Source: Luidia sarsii
Taxonomy: Eukaryota > Echinodermata > Asteroidea > Paxillosida > Luidiidae
Direction: 5' to 3'
Assembly: GCA_949987565.1 (NCBI GenBank)
Contig: OX465104.1
Coordinates: 12,086,300 to 12,150,299 of the forward strand
Length of the DNA: 64,000 nt
Both the position numbers and the translations under genes were made by a program. This document shows positions 1 to 12,245 of this stretch, in pieces. The notes beneath the pieces were generated by a model that saw only the letters and a program-made list of their open reading frames with translations, ran no database searches and had not been told where the DNA came from. Positions within the stretch are counted from its first letter, which is position 1. Every line of letters starts with the position of its first letter.

Positions 1-3000
1 TGGGGTGGGGCAACCTGGTTTATTTTTAAAAATCCTCTTCTTCTTTTGCTTTTTGTTTTCCCCCGTACCTGAATTATGTCTCTCAGATCTTGGGGAAGGA
101 GTTTTTTTCCCAGTGTGGTTATGCAGCTGTGGTTTTACACTAATCAAACCTTGTATGGCCTTAGTTATAAACTTATGTAAAACCTTTTTCTTTTCCTGTT
201 TTAAAAAATCTCAGCCAAATTTACTTTAATGTCTCATAGATGTTAACCCGCTGTAACCATTTTTGTTTTCTTTTTTAGAGTTTTCGGTTTCGTTTTTTGT
301 ATTATAATGCATTCCAACTGAATCAGAGGTATACTATAAGAATTGAAACTCTATATTGATTCTCTATTTCTTGTGACAGATTTTAATACTTGGAAACACA
401 TGAGAAGTGGGAGGGGGGTTAGGGAACTTGACTCGAACGTTTAAAGCAAAACAACATTGGAGTGTTTTTAGAAAAAAAGGTGCTACTTGTTGCAGTAACA
501 GTGACTCCTCATGTCATTGCCATGTTGTAAACCACTTAATCTTATCATTCTCTACGTTTCAGACTCACGAGAAATTATTTTTTTTCAGCTGTGTGGAACC
601 TAACATTTAAACTGTTGTGCTATTTTTTTTTCTCGGTTTAAGTTTCGACAGTGGTAGCCTACAAAACTTAAAATTGTACACGTTAAGCCAAAGCGTATAT
701 ATGGTGAAGGCCTTTTTTATTACTATAATAGATGAATTCAAATCCGATTCCTAATAACGTTTATGATAATTATATTAAAAACTCAATTTTTTCAGTAACA
801 AGTGTTTTCAATTAATAAGTCCAGGTGCATTGAAATGCCAACCAGTGTGTTTATAAGCAAATAACCAGCCTTGTTTTTTGCAACTTAAAAAAATTATATA
901 TTACAAAAAAAAAAATTGAAAAAAAAAGTAATAATATTTATCCGTAAACATTTTACACGACCACAAATCACTTGTCGTTAACAATCTGGAATTTTGTTGT
1001 CATTTTGTAAAAAAAAAAAAAAAAAAATTAAAAAAATTATATAAGACAAAGAAAACAAAAAATTAAAATAAGAACGAAACAAAACCAGTTTTTAAAGACA
1101 CCAATTTTTAAAATAAGAGCTGTAAACTGTGCAACTTTAATTTTTTTCCACTGGTTACTTGTCAGCTATGCATGATGGGATTGATAATTTGTAACGTGTA
1201 GTTGACGCTGTGCAATGCAGGGTCCTGTATATTCCCTAATGTGGGTATAGCACAGGGAAATATTACTGGTATTCTTTAACCAAACAGTATACAAATAAGA
1301 AAAAATGAAGAAAAAAAATAATAAAAATAAAAAAAATAAAAAATAAAAACCTAAAAAACACAAAAAATTCAAATGATTAAAAGCTTTAAAAAAAGAACAA
1401 AAATTTAAACCAAAAAAAATTAAAAACTGTAAAATATGCAAAAAAAATATTCAAAAAATAAAAAAAATCAAGTGCATTGTTCTTTGCCTTCAAAATAGGA
1501 GCAGTGTAAAAAAAATATTCCTGTGAAAAGTAAGTAGTCGTAAAGTCGTGGTTTTCATTCAATGCTGGAATTTAAAAAGTGTGTTTTCTTTTTTTTGGTT
1601 ACAGTATGTTTTCATTATCAGCCTGTACTAGATGGATTTTGGGTGTGTAATTGTTTTTGAGTTGTAAAACTGGGCTAGTTTGAACTTCCCAAAATCCATG
1701 TGGACAAAGGAGACTTCTCCACAGCTGTCAAGGGATGGGCAATGTCACCCAGGAAAAGACGCATTTGTGTGGAGGGGGGTCTTGCAGTTTCAAAGTTTAC
1801 ATTAAAAAGATTAAATTCAATTAAGTTCTTTGAAAGAAAAAAAGAGAGCAAAACTTGGGAGCCAAAAACGTGAAACCTATTCTTGCTGATGTTAAAAAGT
1901 ATTCTAAATTGGATTTACGGGAATCGTTTCGTAAGAATTATTTTGTGTAATTTTTTTTGTAGTGATTACAAATTGTAGAATTTCTGGGATTTGCCGTGGT
2001 TAAGAGTTTTAGAATGGAAAACAAAGAAAGAAATCCTTTATTTTCTCTGCCAGTATTGAGTAGGTTGTTACGCGGGGGGCGGGAATAAGAACAAAAAAAT
2101 GACTAATAAGAAGCCTATGTTTATCCCACCAGTTTTTACAATCAGCATGTGCTTTCTCCTGGTAAAACTAAAGGCTCATGGTTAATAAATAATAACATTG
2201 TTTACTGACAAGCAACAAAACAAAACATACAAAAAAATTGAGATGTCACAGTGTATCTGCTGCTAAGAACTTGCCAAAAACAAGTCTTTTTGTGTAAATA
2301 AATACAGTAATTACTTAGCTAAAGAGGATATTTTAGCAGTTTATATGCTGGATGTCGACGCTTTGTACAATAGTGCCTGTAGAGGAAAGTTAGTTCACCC
2401 AATGGTCTTGTCAGAGGAAGGAGAAAACTAAACAAACAAACAAACCAATCCCAAACAAGGAGGACCTGGTTTGGAAATGCCAGCCATTTTACTGTGTATC
2501 CCTTGATGGTTATATACTAAAGTTTGCACAAAGATTTGCGGTTTTCCTAAAAGACAAAACTTTTTTCATATATCAAGTGTACAAGTATACTGTGTTTTAT
2601 CAACCGAAAGAATCCAGAAAAAAATTGAATAAAAAGTAAAAAAAAAAATAACAACATGCAGTGCCTACATTCTAATAAAAGAAGAGAGAGATAAACAAAA
2701 ATGCAGAGGTAATTACTAAGCTGTCCCCATCCCTAATACGTTAGACATGTCTGTTTTACAAAAATAATAGCCCATGGTTGCCTAGGATACCGTAACTAGT
2801 ACCAACCAATCAGTACTGCAGAAATATATATCAGCTGTTTTTGAGGAGAGAGATTGAATCAAGGAAAGGGAAAATGATGGGTGTTTTTTTTGAGGATGTG
2901 TGTACATAAGAAGTGGATAGATAACATATACCTCTCTAGACTCTAACCTATGTGACTTCTGATGACGGGATTAACACGGAGCATGTACGAGCTGCCCATT

Positions 3001-6000
3001 ATTGTACATCACAGGAGTCGGTCACTGAGATATTTAAAGAAAGACGAAAACAATTATACAACTTCCATTTGATTGTGCAAAAAAGGGAAAACTTTAGCCT
3101 TGTTTAGTATCAATTTTTGACAGAAAAGCAAGTATTATACATGGTTTAAAAACGAAAAAATAATAAGTTCTATTCTTAAAAGACATTTTAAAAGGAATAC
3201 TTGTACTTTGTATGGTACGTTTGTGTCACACGATGCACCTATACTGTAGTGTTTGTTATTATATAAAAAAAATTGTTCTGTGGGATCCACTGGAGGGAAC
3301 GAAGACGAGCAAACAAACCTGACCCAAGTGATTGTACTATTCCACCCTTTGTGGGTTGCCACGGTGATGTTGTGTCTGTCGTTAGCGATCTTATGAAGTG
3401 CTTCCATACTATCTCATAAAAAAGTAAATCAACAGCAAAAAAAGGCCATTCAATCCAAGAAGATTTGGCCAAGCCTAGAGAACAATTAGATTCGTTTCTG
3501 GTTTCATTTTTTGTCAGGAGGGAGGGAGAGGGGAAGGGGTGACGATTCCTTGTTGGGCCAAGACTTGCTCCAACTTGGATCGTTGGACTGATTCTGGAAG
3601 AGCTGTAGTTGCATTCACCTGCTGGTTGTTATTTTTGTTTTCATTTCAAGAATGAAAAGTGAAATACAAACCTGTCTTCCTTATGTGTTAACAATCATTT
3701 ACTTAATTCAGATTGTAGAGTAATTCATAAATTATCACTTGTGCAACTAGTTTTGATGTTAAATCATTTTAAAGAAAGAAAGAGAAAAAAATATCAGCAA
3801 ATAACTTATATTTACAGAAACTGAAAACATTTGCCATATTTTGAATCTGTTTTTTCCTCGATTAGAAATGTATTAAGAAAAAACAATTACTGCATTGTAA
3901 TTATGTGATTGATGAAATCTTAACACTCGACTTGTAACAGTCTGCTTAACGTTAACGTTCTGACCAGAAACTGCTTTTTGTTTTCTTTTCCATGGCTTGA
4001 TGGATAATGCGAGAAGGAATGAGGCAAGTCTAGTCACACCTGTACAATATCATTTGTATGTGGAATAGCAAGGGCAGTTGGTGTGTGTGCTTAATATATG
4101 ACCTTGTGAACTCAGAGACAATAACCAGCCGTTTCCATGACAACCTGTGTCCTTATTTCTGTGTCCATGAGTCAAGTACCAGTCAAGTCATACGTCCCAC
4201 CCTACCCCTGTTTCAGTTTCAGTTAGAAACATCAGATTTAAGGTAACACATGAATGTTCCAAGATACTTTCTGACTTCATGCCAAAATGGAAGTCTTAAT
4301 GAAGTCTGAAGTTTAGCAGAAACACAAACTGTCCACCGATTCAAAAAAACCAAAATGTAAATCTAAAAGAATTGGGAAGCCTGATATGTGGATCCTAGCA
4401 AATCCTCCCTGAAGGCAGAATGGCAAGGAGTCAAGAACCCCTCCCAAAAAATTATTAGGTTTGCCTCAAAACTCCTTACAGTGTATATGGGATTTAGAGT
4501 TCAAGAGGTGCAATGCTAGGGAGGATCTGTTTGAAGATGCTCCATCAGGCAACTGAATAGCATCTGGATTGGGGTTCCACATACAAATGTTGGATAAAAT
4601 CCCTACCAAGTTTGCCCTACAATGCTAAATCCTGTTCAACCAGGAGAGATGGTATTTGAGTGCTCACTGATAGACCCAATGGTGGACATGATAAGGATTT
4701 AGGGTTGGGGCTGTCTATGACTACTGCATGCATGCTGATGGCTGACTAGGCCTGTCCTGGATAGACCTCATCAACCACAGCAGCATGGCTACAAGTCATT
4801 GACTGCTGAGTGTCAGGATTTGAGGGATCCTTGTCTCTTCTCCTCCAGGCTGGTGGCACACAGTCTCAAAGGCTGCCACTGGCTTGATAGTAATGGGTTA
4901 GCAGCCAAGGAGAACCAGGGGCCAATTTTATAGAGTCACTTCAGCTTGAAAATCTGCTGAGCAGGAAAAGTCTTCCTTTTATACACATGATTTACAAACC
5001 CAACTCAAGTCTAATTTTCTCTGCCGTTTTCAAAACAATACAATTTCTTAGCAATACAACAAAGACACATATATACCCACACAGTATAATGCCAGTTACT
5101 TCCTGGCCATCAGTAGGCTAGGCCTAATGCTTTTTACTCGGCTGCAAATGAATTTGTTGAATCAGCCCTGTGATGAGTTTTAAATGCAAAAGAAAGTTAT
5201 ACAAATTGGGACAAGTTTTGTAGCTTTTAATGGAGCAATATTTATCAACCAATTCTATCCATTCGTTGATTTCTATGATTAATTAAACCATAGAGATTAG
5301 ACATGTTAATCAGGCAAAGGAATGTTTCATTGTGTGAGGTGTTTTTTGGCTTTGGATAGCCCACCTCTTCTTTGTTTACAAAAATTGACCTCCATTCTCT
5401 ATGAACGACCGTCAGCTTCCATAAAATCAATACCTTTCAGACATTCAACAATTAAAATGTTTCTGTAATTGTTTCTTTGTTTGATATAATTATTGTTGTC
5501 GACTACATTTTTATTACATTGTTATTTGTGTTTATATTATTTTGTTGTGGTGGCCGACCATAGTTTGCAAACCACTTGTTTTTAACCCAAGTTGGAGGCA
5601 GCTGACCGCCAGAGGGCTCACTTCATATGGACACATTTTAAGCACATGTGCCTTTTAAAAACATTTCAGAAGTCCTTCACAAAAGTGCTTAAAATGACGG
5701 CTTACCCTCATATCTACCAGCCATGGTAAGTTTAAATGAATATGGGTGTCCCCTAGGTGGCACTAGGAAGGTGTGTTTTTTGTCTGCGTTAATTTAAAGT
5801 ATAAAAATATAATGTTTACAATTACTTTATCAGAGCGAATGAAACTCGTTAAGTCATGTACGACGAAGCGTGCTGCACGCACGTGTATGATGAATTGTAA
5901 TGTTCAGTACATGTATCGTGGGAACCCCCGTTTTCGACGCTACACGTTTTCGACGCTTAGCATTCTAACTCACATCGCACGATGAAAACAACTCCGTATA

Positions 6001-6957
6001 ACGATCTCAGACTTCGTATCTTACAGTTTGTTTCCTGCTCTTGTCGGTCACCGAAAATGTGCAAAGTTAAGGCTTTTCCAGTAGGCCAAACTCGTGTGAT
6101 TCAAAAAGTTGCTCTTTTGGGGTCTATTTTCCTAGGTACAAAATTGGCAGTTGCTTCGAAGCTCCAGTTTTCTTTATTGTTGGTCCTAAAAAACATAACA
6201 AACCCCAACATCCGTAGAAAAAAAAATATATCACGCAACTTGAGGCAGTCCGTTCAGGGTAAAAACTATGGAGCCTCCTATAGGGCGTCTCGCTTATATA
6301 TTGTTTTATATTTTTTTTATTATTATTATCTAAAGACAAAAAGTAACATGGCCCAATAGGCTTTTATAAAAAATGAAAAAAATAAAAGGGCAGCTAGAGA
6401 AAGTACCAAGAAGGAGGAAATGTGTCTCTTGAGTGATATTGGGAAAGGTCATAACTGAAGAAGCAGTGAGAAAGAGGATTGTGGATTTTTTTTAAAAACG
6501 TCACAAAAGAAGACATCAACAAGACCAATACGTTTTAAGCATAAATTATGAATGATTTAAGGAAAGTGTTAGAAGCAGTGTGGAAAAACAAAAACAAAGA
6601 TGAACACAAAAAAACATACAGGGAAGAATTTTACAGTGCCACACAGCATTTTGAGTTATTTTAAGAATTTATTTTGCGTTTGGCTGCACTGGGACACCTT
6701 ACTAAACACCACTGACGAAAATAGGTGACGATGCTTACTGCGCGGTGCGCCGCGGACGTCAACAAAACCGGGTAATCTTACGGAAGTGACAGGCTTGATC
6801 AACCTTCTCTATGATTATTCTAATAGTCTGTGGTGTGGAGAAAGTAGTCTAAGCCCTGCGGAGGGAATTGGTGTAATAAAATACATTCAGAATTATTTCA
6901 TTCTATTTAATATCATTCCATTTTGCAAAGATTGTGCTTTAAAATAATAATAATAAT
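1..6957. other. AT-rich region without recognised gene
   Basis: Many A and T runs (for example 1010-1027 and 1305-1345) and short open frames only. I see no exon with splice sites and a recognisable product. It could be intron, long UTR or intergenic sequence of a neighbouring gene outside the window. Confidence 0.6.
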
Positions 6958-7766
6958 ATAGTCCGAGTAACTTGGAGTTGGACCCTTACATTGTTACAAA
7001 TACAATCGCCCTTTTTAAAAATGTTGCTGGGGTCGGGCGATAGTAATACTAGTAGGGTCCAAGGAATCCTGCTTCGAAACCCGGTAAGTAACTATGTGTT
7101 TGACTCCATGACTACCCCCGAACAAGACCGAAAATCCTAGATTTTACCCTGAAAACACCCATGAAACCGTCCCATGCACCCATCTTTGGATTAAGTGAGA
7201 ATCACCGATTTTAATACTGGTAATTTGTTTTACTCGCGTTTGGGCAAAAGGGAGAAATTTTCCCTCAGGTTATCGAGAAGATTCTCTCCCGTCGGACTAG
7301 CCAAAATGCGGCGGCCATCTTTTATTTCAAATCGAAACGGTATACACGCAAATAGATGATGTTTTGCGCGACCATAGGAGTCAACACTCACACAGACCCA
7401 CTGCGCACATGGACCTGTCAAAACGTCATCGATTTACGTGTAAAAATTTACCATTTCGATTTGAAATCAAAGATGGCTGCCGCATTTTGCCTCGTTCTCC
7501 TTTTTCCCCAAACGTGAGTAATACAAATGACTAGTAGTATTGAAATCGGTGATTCTCACTTAATCCAAAGATGGGTGCGTGGGACGGTTTCACAGGTGTT
7601 TTGGGAGTAAAGTCTGAGGGTTTTGGTCGGGGGTAGTCATGGAGTCGAACACAGTTACTAACCGGGTTTCCCAGCAGGATTCCTTGGACCCTACATGTAC
7701 TATCGCCCGACCCCTCAATTTTTTTTAAAAGGGCAATTGTAAGGGTGCAAGTTACTTGGACTAATA
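6958..7766. mobile_element. Foldback element family 1, copy 1
   Basis: An almost complete palindrome. Outer ends are GTCCGAGTAACTTGGA at the left and its complement at the right, followed by GGTCGGGCGATAGTA, CACCCATCTTTGGATTAAG and their complements. The arms are about 370 bp with a short centre near 7400. It is non-coding. Confidence 0.8.
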
Positions 7767-7861
7767 ATATTAATAGTAATACTAATACCTTTGCCCAAAA
7801 GAATGAAACTGACAAGGGAAAGACAACAGAGCCTCATGAATATTATTAATGAGGGTTCCCA

Positions 7862-8393
7862 GGTGGCAGGGGTTTACCCCAGAATTGTGGGGTCCTCCGT
7901 CCGCTGCTATCCCTACGAAGCCCACAGATAACCATGCCTTTTTTCCATAGGCTACTGTGTAATGTTCACTTTTACTGCGGCAAATGGCAGCTCTGCAACT
8001 GGCAGCCTGGTCCCCTGTACGTCTTTGCAGCTAGCCACTATATCGTACGTACAGGGGACCAGACTGCCAGTTGCGGAGCTGCTGTTTGACTCTTGTGACA
8101 CGAACGGGGAGGTTTTTCCCCATTTTTTGTGTAAATCGACACATTTTTGCCCCATGGACAGTTGCACACAGGTGATTGGTATGTAAGCCACCTTGCCTAG
8201 AAATCTTAGGCCAAATGAAGCAGTATTTTAGGAGTTATGCGGAACCTGCTGAGCCCTATGCTGCAGTAAAAGTGAACGTTATTACAGTAGCCTATAATGG
8301 AAAAAAGGCATCCGTGGTTATCTGTGGGGTTTTGTAGGGAGAGCAGTGGATGGAGGGTCCCACACTGCCACAGTTCTGGGGGTAGCAGGGGTT
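7862..8393. mobile_element. Foldback element family 2, copy 1
   Basis: A palindromic element with paired outer segments around CCCCAGAATTGTGGGGTCC and inner segments around GGTCCCCTGTACG and its complement. It lies between a full copy and an arm of family 1. It is non-coding. Confidence 0.75.
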
Positions 8394-8403
8394 CAGGTAC
8401 ATG

Positions 8404-8722
8404 TTGTCCGAGTAACTTGGACTCTTACAATCTCTCTCTTTTGAACATTTTGAGGGGGTCGGGCAATAGTAGGGTCAAAGGAATTCAGCAGGAAATCACG
8501 ATCAATTAACATTTGTTGCTACCCCCAACATAAATCCCCAGATGTTAACCCCCCAAACACCCGTGAAACTGTTTCACGCGCCCATGTCTGGATTAAGTGA
8601 GAATCACAGATGCCAATAAGTAGCTGGTCATTTGTTTTATGCATGTTTGGGGAAAAAGGAGGAATTCCCCTTAGTTGATCGAGACGATTCTCTCCCATCT
8701 GACGAGCCAAAAGGAGGCGGCA
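8404..8722. mobile_element. Foldback element family 1, single-arm fragment
   Basis: Begins TTGTCCGAGTAACTTGG and continues GGTCGGGCAATAGTAGGG, CCCATGTCTGGATTAAGTG and the loop-proximal CTCCCATCTGACGAGCC. It corresponds to one arm of the family-1 element. Confidence 0.7.
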
Positions 8723-9015
8723 ATCTTGATGTCAAATTTGCAAGGAGTGTTCGGTGTTGCAATCATTTCTGTTTTGTTGGCAAAAGTGTGAATGGGTGCC
8801 AATTTCATTAAACTCAATCATCACCGCTTACGACCAATCGAAAGACAATGGGTGATGCTCAGAAACCATACTGAGGGTCATAACTTACGAGGGGTTATCC
8901 ATTATAAGTTGAGTTACGATGCATCGTAAGGCTTTGTGAAATCCCCCTGGTCAGGTAAATTATTGGTAGCATATGGATGATTAGTGTAAAATATTGTATT
9001 GTTTTCTCGTTGCAG

Positions 9016-9155
9016 GTCTTGGCAATGTCATCCTATATTGTGTGGCCTCCAGTCTCTCAAAACATCATCTTTGCCATCAGCAGTTCAGGGCTACCTATTC
9101 TGCGATGTGACTTCCCTCTGTGATGAGCCTGATATCACTTGAAGAACCCCAAGAA
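9016..9155 (+). other. Exon-like cassette copy 1
   Basis: It is bounded by a TCGTTGCAG acceptor and an AAG|GTAAGT donor. It contains TTTGCCATCAGCAGTTCAGG and LRCD-encoding sequence, but carries stops in every plausible frame. It is homologous to 9697-9850 and to the minus strand of 39164-39345, and may be an exon of a non-coding or decayed repeat-borne transcript. Confidence 0.4.
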
Positions 9156-9696
9156 GTAAGTATATATAAAAACATTGATCAGTTTTTGTTTAATATTCGA
9201 ATTTCGGATTTAGAAGGCTTTTTTCGGGGAGACCTTCCCTTCTACTTGTAGTTGAAAGATAGATTGACGTGTTGACCAAGAGGGAAATTTGGCTGCCAAT
9301 AAAGGAGATGAATTCTGAACAATATGTTTGAATATTGCATCTTTGCATCTTTTGCATCTTTGTTCATGAATGCCATTTTTGTCCCCTTCGTCGAGATTTC
9401 TTCATCTTTGCTGATTCTTTGCTCAAGTAATTTCTTTCCCCTTTGATGGCAGAAGTGTGTTGTCAAGGGTCATTTTCATTAAACTCATCGTCGCTTAAGA
9501 CCATTCAAAAGATGATGGATGGTGCCCAGAAACCATATGATCTCTCACAATTTACAACGGGGGATTATCCATCATAACTTGAGTTACGATGCATCGGAAG
9601 GCAATGTGAAATCCACCCCTGGTTCTAAGTAAATTCATGTTAGCACAAGGATGTACAGTATGTTGTAAAGTATTGTATTGTTGTTTGCTTGTTGCA

Positions 9697-9850
9697 GGTC
9701 TAATCCAGCCTTGGCAATGCCATCCTAGTGACCTCCTGTCTGTTTGAGTTTGACTGGAAGCATTATCTTTGCCATCAGCAATTCAGGGCTGCCCATTCTG
9801 AGATGTGACTGCCATCTGCAGTGGACCTCATATCACCTGAAGAACGCCAA
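9697..9850 (+). other. Exon-like cassette copy 2
   Basis: It has a TTGTTGCAG acceptor and an AAG|GTAAGT donor. One frame is open for its last two thirds and reads ISNSGLPILRCDCHLQW, loosely like a leucine-rich-repeat C-terminal cap. The frame is interrupted upstream by TGA and in the sister copies. The surrounding ~680-bp unit is a direct repeat of the copy-1 unit. Confidence 0.4.
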
Positions 9851-9909
9851 GAAGTAAGTTTCAATTTAATAATATTTTTTGGTAGTTTTGGATTTGGGAT
9901 TTAGGTCTA

Positions 9910-11056
9910 AGGCTGGGCAAAATCGGGTATTTGAGGAACCGGATACCCGAATTTTGAAATCATTGGTACCCGAATACCCGCCATTCAATGTAAAACATAA
10001 GAAATTAAGAACCCGGAAGTACACTGCGTAATGCCCGCAGTATCGGAGCGCCGCGCCAGGCATGCTTTCAGTTTCTACATCGATAAAATCGGCAACCTCG
10101 ATAATAAAATCGGCAACCTCGATAATAAAATCAGCAACCTCGATAATAAAATCGGCAACATCGATAATAAAATCGGCAACATCGATAATAAAATCAGAAT
10201 CGGCTACAAGCGACATCGATAATAAAATCGGCAACAAGCAACATCGATTATAAAATCGGCAACAAGCAACATCGATTAAAAAAAAACCTTTACTTGAGGT
10301 TTTCCTGGGTTTCTTTGACGACCAAAACAATTAAGCAGCATTGTTTTAACATTCTGCGGTCATTAGAATCATGGCGTCCGAACGAAAACGATCTCTTGTA
10401 AAATCTACAGCGAGAGTGCTGTATCACAACACGTGCATTTTGTAGACTGGTTCCGTCCAATTCGGCCAGTATTAAAACCGCATGTGTGAGGCTGCTGAGG
10501 CGGGAACCACGCTGAAAAAACACCTGAGGCCTTTGCCCGTACTGCTGTGTATTTATGTGCGTACGTGCAGTACACAAGCCCTTCGTGTTGCATCATCGCG
10601 CTGCACATGGTGTGGTGTGCGTTGGTTTCGCGACGAAAAAAAATCGGGCAGGGTCATATTCCAGGCATGGGCAGTATATCGCGATCCACTTTTCGAAAAT
10701 ATTGCCGTGTGTAAACTCGTGCACAAAAACAAATCAATTCTTAAATTGCGATGATGCGGTCCACTTTTCAACAGTTTTCCTTTTCTAGCGGGATTGCACC
10801 TAATGATAACCATGGCTAAAAAGACAACTCTATTCAATGACCTCAACAATCAATTTCGAAGTTGATACAACTTACGGTTCCTCTTTTAAAGTATTGAATC
10901 GGATACCACTGCGTCTTACAATCTCATAGACAAAGTAAAGATACATGTACATGTACTTGTTAAAAAAAACAAATCGGATACCCGAACTCCAAAAATGGAA
11001 CCGGGTATCCGATGCCTTCGGTCGGGTTTCGGGTACCCAGGTTCCCTGCCCAGCCC
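9910..11056. mobile_element. hAT-like non-autonomous element
   Basis: Ends AAGGCTGGGCAAAATCGGG and CTGCCCAGCCCT form short terminal inverted repeats, followed by subterminal CGGATACCCGAA and its complement. CAGGGCTGGGC-type ends are common in hAT elements. The flanks ATTTAGGTCT and ATTTACATGTAGGTCT could be an altered target duplication. No transposase was seen. Confidence 0.5.
10076..10280 (+). repeat. 18-bp minisatellite inside hAT-like element
   Basis: About eight copies of CGATAATAAAATCGGCAA, with longer variants toward the 3' end (CAAGCAACATCGAT). The 18-bp period gives six-residue open repeats on both strands. Confidence 0.85.
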
Positions 11057-11392
11057 TATTTACATGTAGGTCTGTTGTCAAAAAGATTATACTGTAGGTT
11101 GAGTATTGGATAAACCCACCCAACAGATAGATTTTCCTTATTGGCTTCTGCGTGTGCGTGACCGCATTCTTATTGCAGGCTATACAGCCCTGTATCGGAA
11201 TGTTTTACACAAAACCACACTAATAGAGACTAGAGAGGGATGTATTCAACGCTTGTTTTGAAGGCAGAAAATTGTGTTTGAAGAATTACATGTATGCACT
11301 TTTATAGACATTACACTTACCTTTCATCATGTTCATTTAAAACAAAAAAGGAAAAACTGACTGAGATCTGGAAACTTTTTGAACAAATTTAA

Positions 11393-11487
11393 AATTGGCA
11401 AAGAAAACTTTGACTGGATTGGGACTTGAACTCAAGTTTTTTTGGATTAACGTACCAGTCCTCTTCCATCTGAGCTACATGTACATG
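11393..11487 (-). mobile_element. tRNA-derived SINE-like fragment
   Basis: The minus strand reads TAGCTCAGATGGAAGAG (A-box-like) and, about 35 bp on, GAGTTCAAGTCCC (B-box-like). The tail CAAAGTTTTCTTTGCC is shared with the copy at 54980-55075. Confidence 0.55.
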
Positions 11488-11564
11488 TATCCGGCCCTTA
11501 GATGGTGGCCTCCTAAATTAAATAGCCAACCAGTTTTTGCTGGGCGCCAGACAGAAGCAATTAA

Positions 11565-12245
11565 CCACTTCGCGCCGGGTGGTTTTTCAGCGCCAATGAC
11601 CGCCATATGGGGGTTTTTGAACTATGCATCATTTTCAAATCTCGCTAAAACAATCGGAACAATATATTTCTGTGAAATAAATCAATAAGGGTATACTATG
11701 GGTACAAGAGAGTGAAACCTGGCACAATTCAGACGCCGTTGTGGCTTTTGTCAAGAGATCCGTTCGAAAAAGGGCTCATTGTGCGTTGTCAATTGAGCAT
11801 AACGGAATTGCGTGTGTGTGCGTGTACGGTGCTATCAATCCCTGACCGCAGACTCCAGCCTCCACTCCAGGCAGTCAAATCTTTGAGTTGGTCGGCCACA
11901 ACCGAGCGTACAGATTGCATTAAAGAATGTGGGGGAATTCAACTGCCTGACCGACGACCGTTGTGGCATGCCAATACAATGTCCCCCGCGCGCTTTCAGC
12001 GGCAGCGTGGTATCCCTCGATCCTCCACAGTAAAAGTCCCACAATTGCACAATTACTGTTGCTAATCTTGCAATTCATGTGGCAACTTGCATCAAAAAGG
12101 GTCTTTGTACTGATTCGTATTGCTTTGTTCTAAGCTGAAAAGAGTCTTTGTTTAGAATGTGGACAATAGTGGTGCCCGGATTTGGAGGGCCCCGTCGCAT
12201 ATTCAAGCCATGGAGCTCCGGATTCGGAGGCCCCGCGCGAAGTGG
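11565..12245. mobile_element. piggyBac-like MITE with TTAA target duplications
   Basis: TTAA at 11561-11564 and 12246-12249 flanks terminal inverted repeats CCACTTCGCGC and GCGCGAAGTGG. TTAA duplication with ends starting CC is typical of piggyBac-superfamily elements. It is 681 bp and lacks a transposase. A related GGAGCTCCGGATTCGG-type internal inverted repeat lies near the right end. Confidence 0.65.

Noticed and set aside
7952..8191. Overlapping 70-80-codon frames on opposite strands
   Set aside because: By-products of the family-2 foldback palindrome, as are those at 49349-49983.
11393..11487. Functional tRNA gene
   Set aside because: A and B boxes are present, but I could not form a full cloverleaf with a 7-bp acceptor stem, and related fragments are dispersed; SINE-like is more likely.
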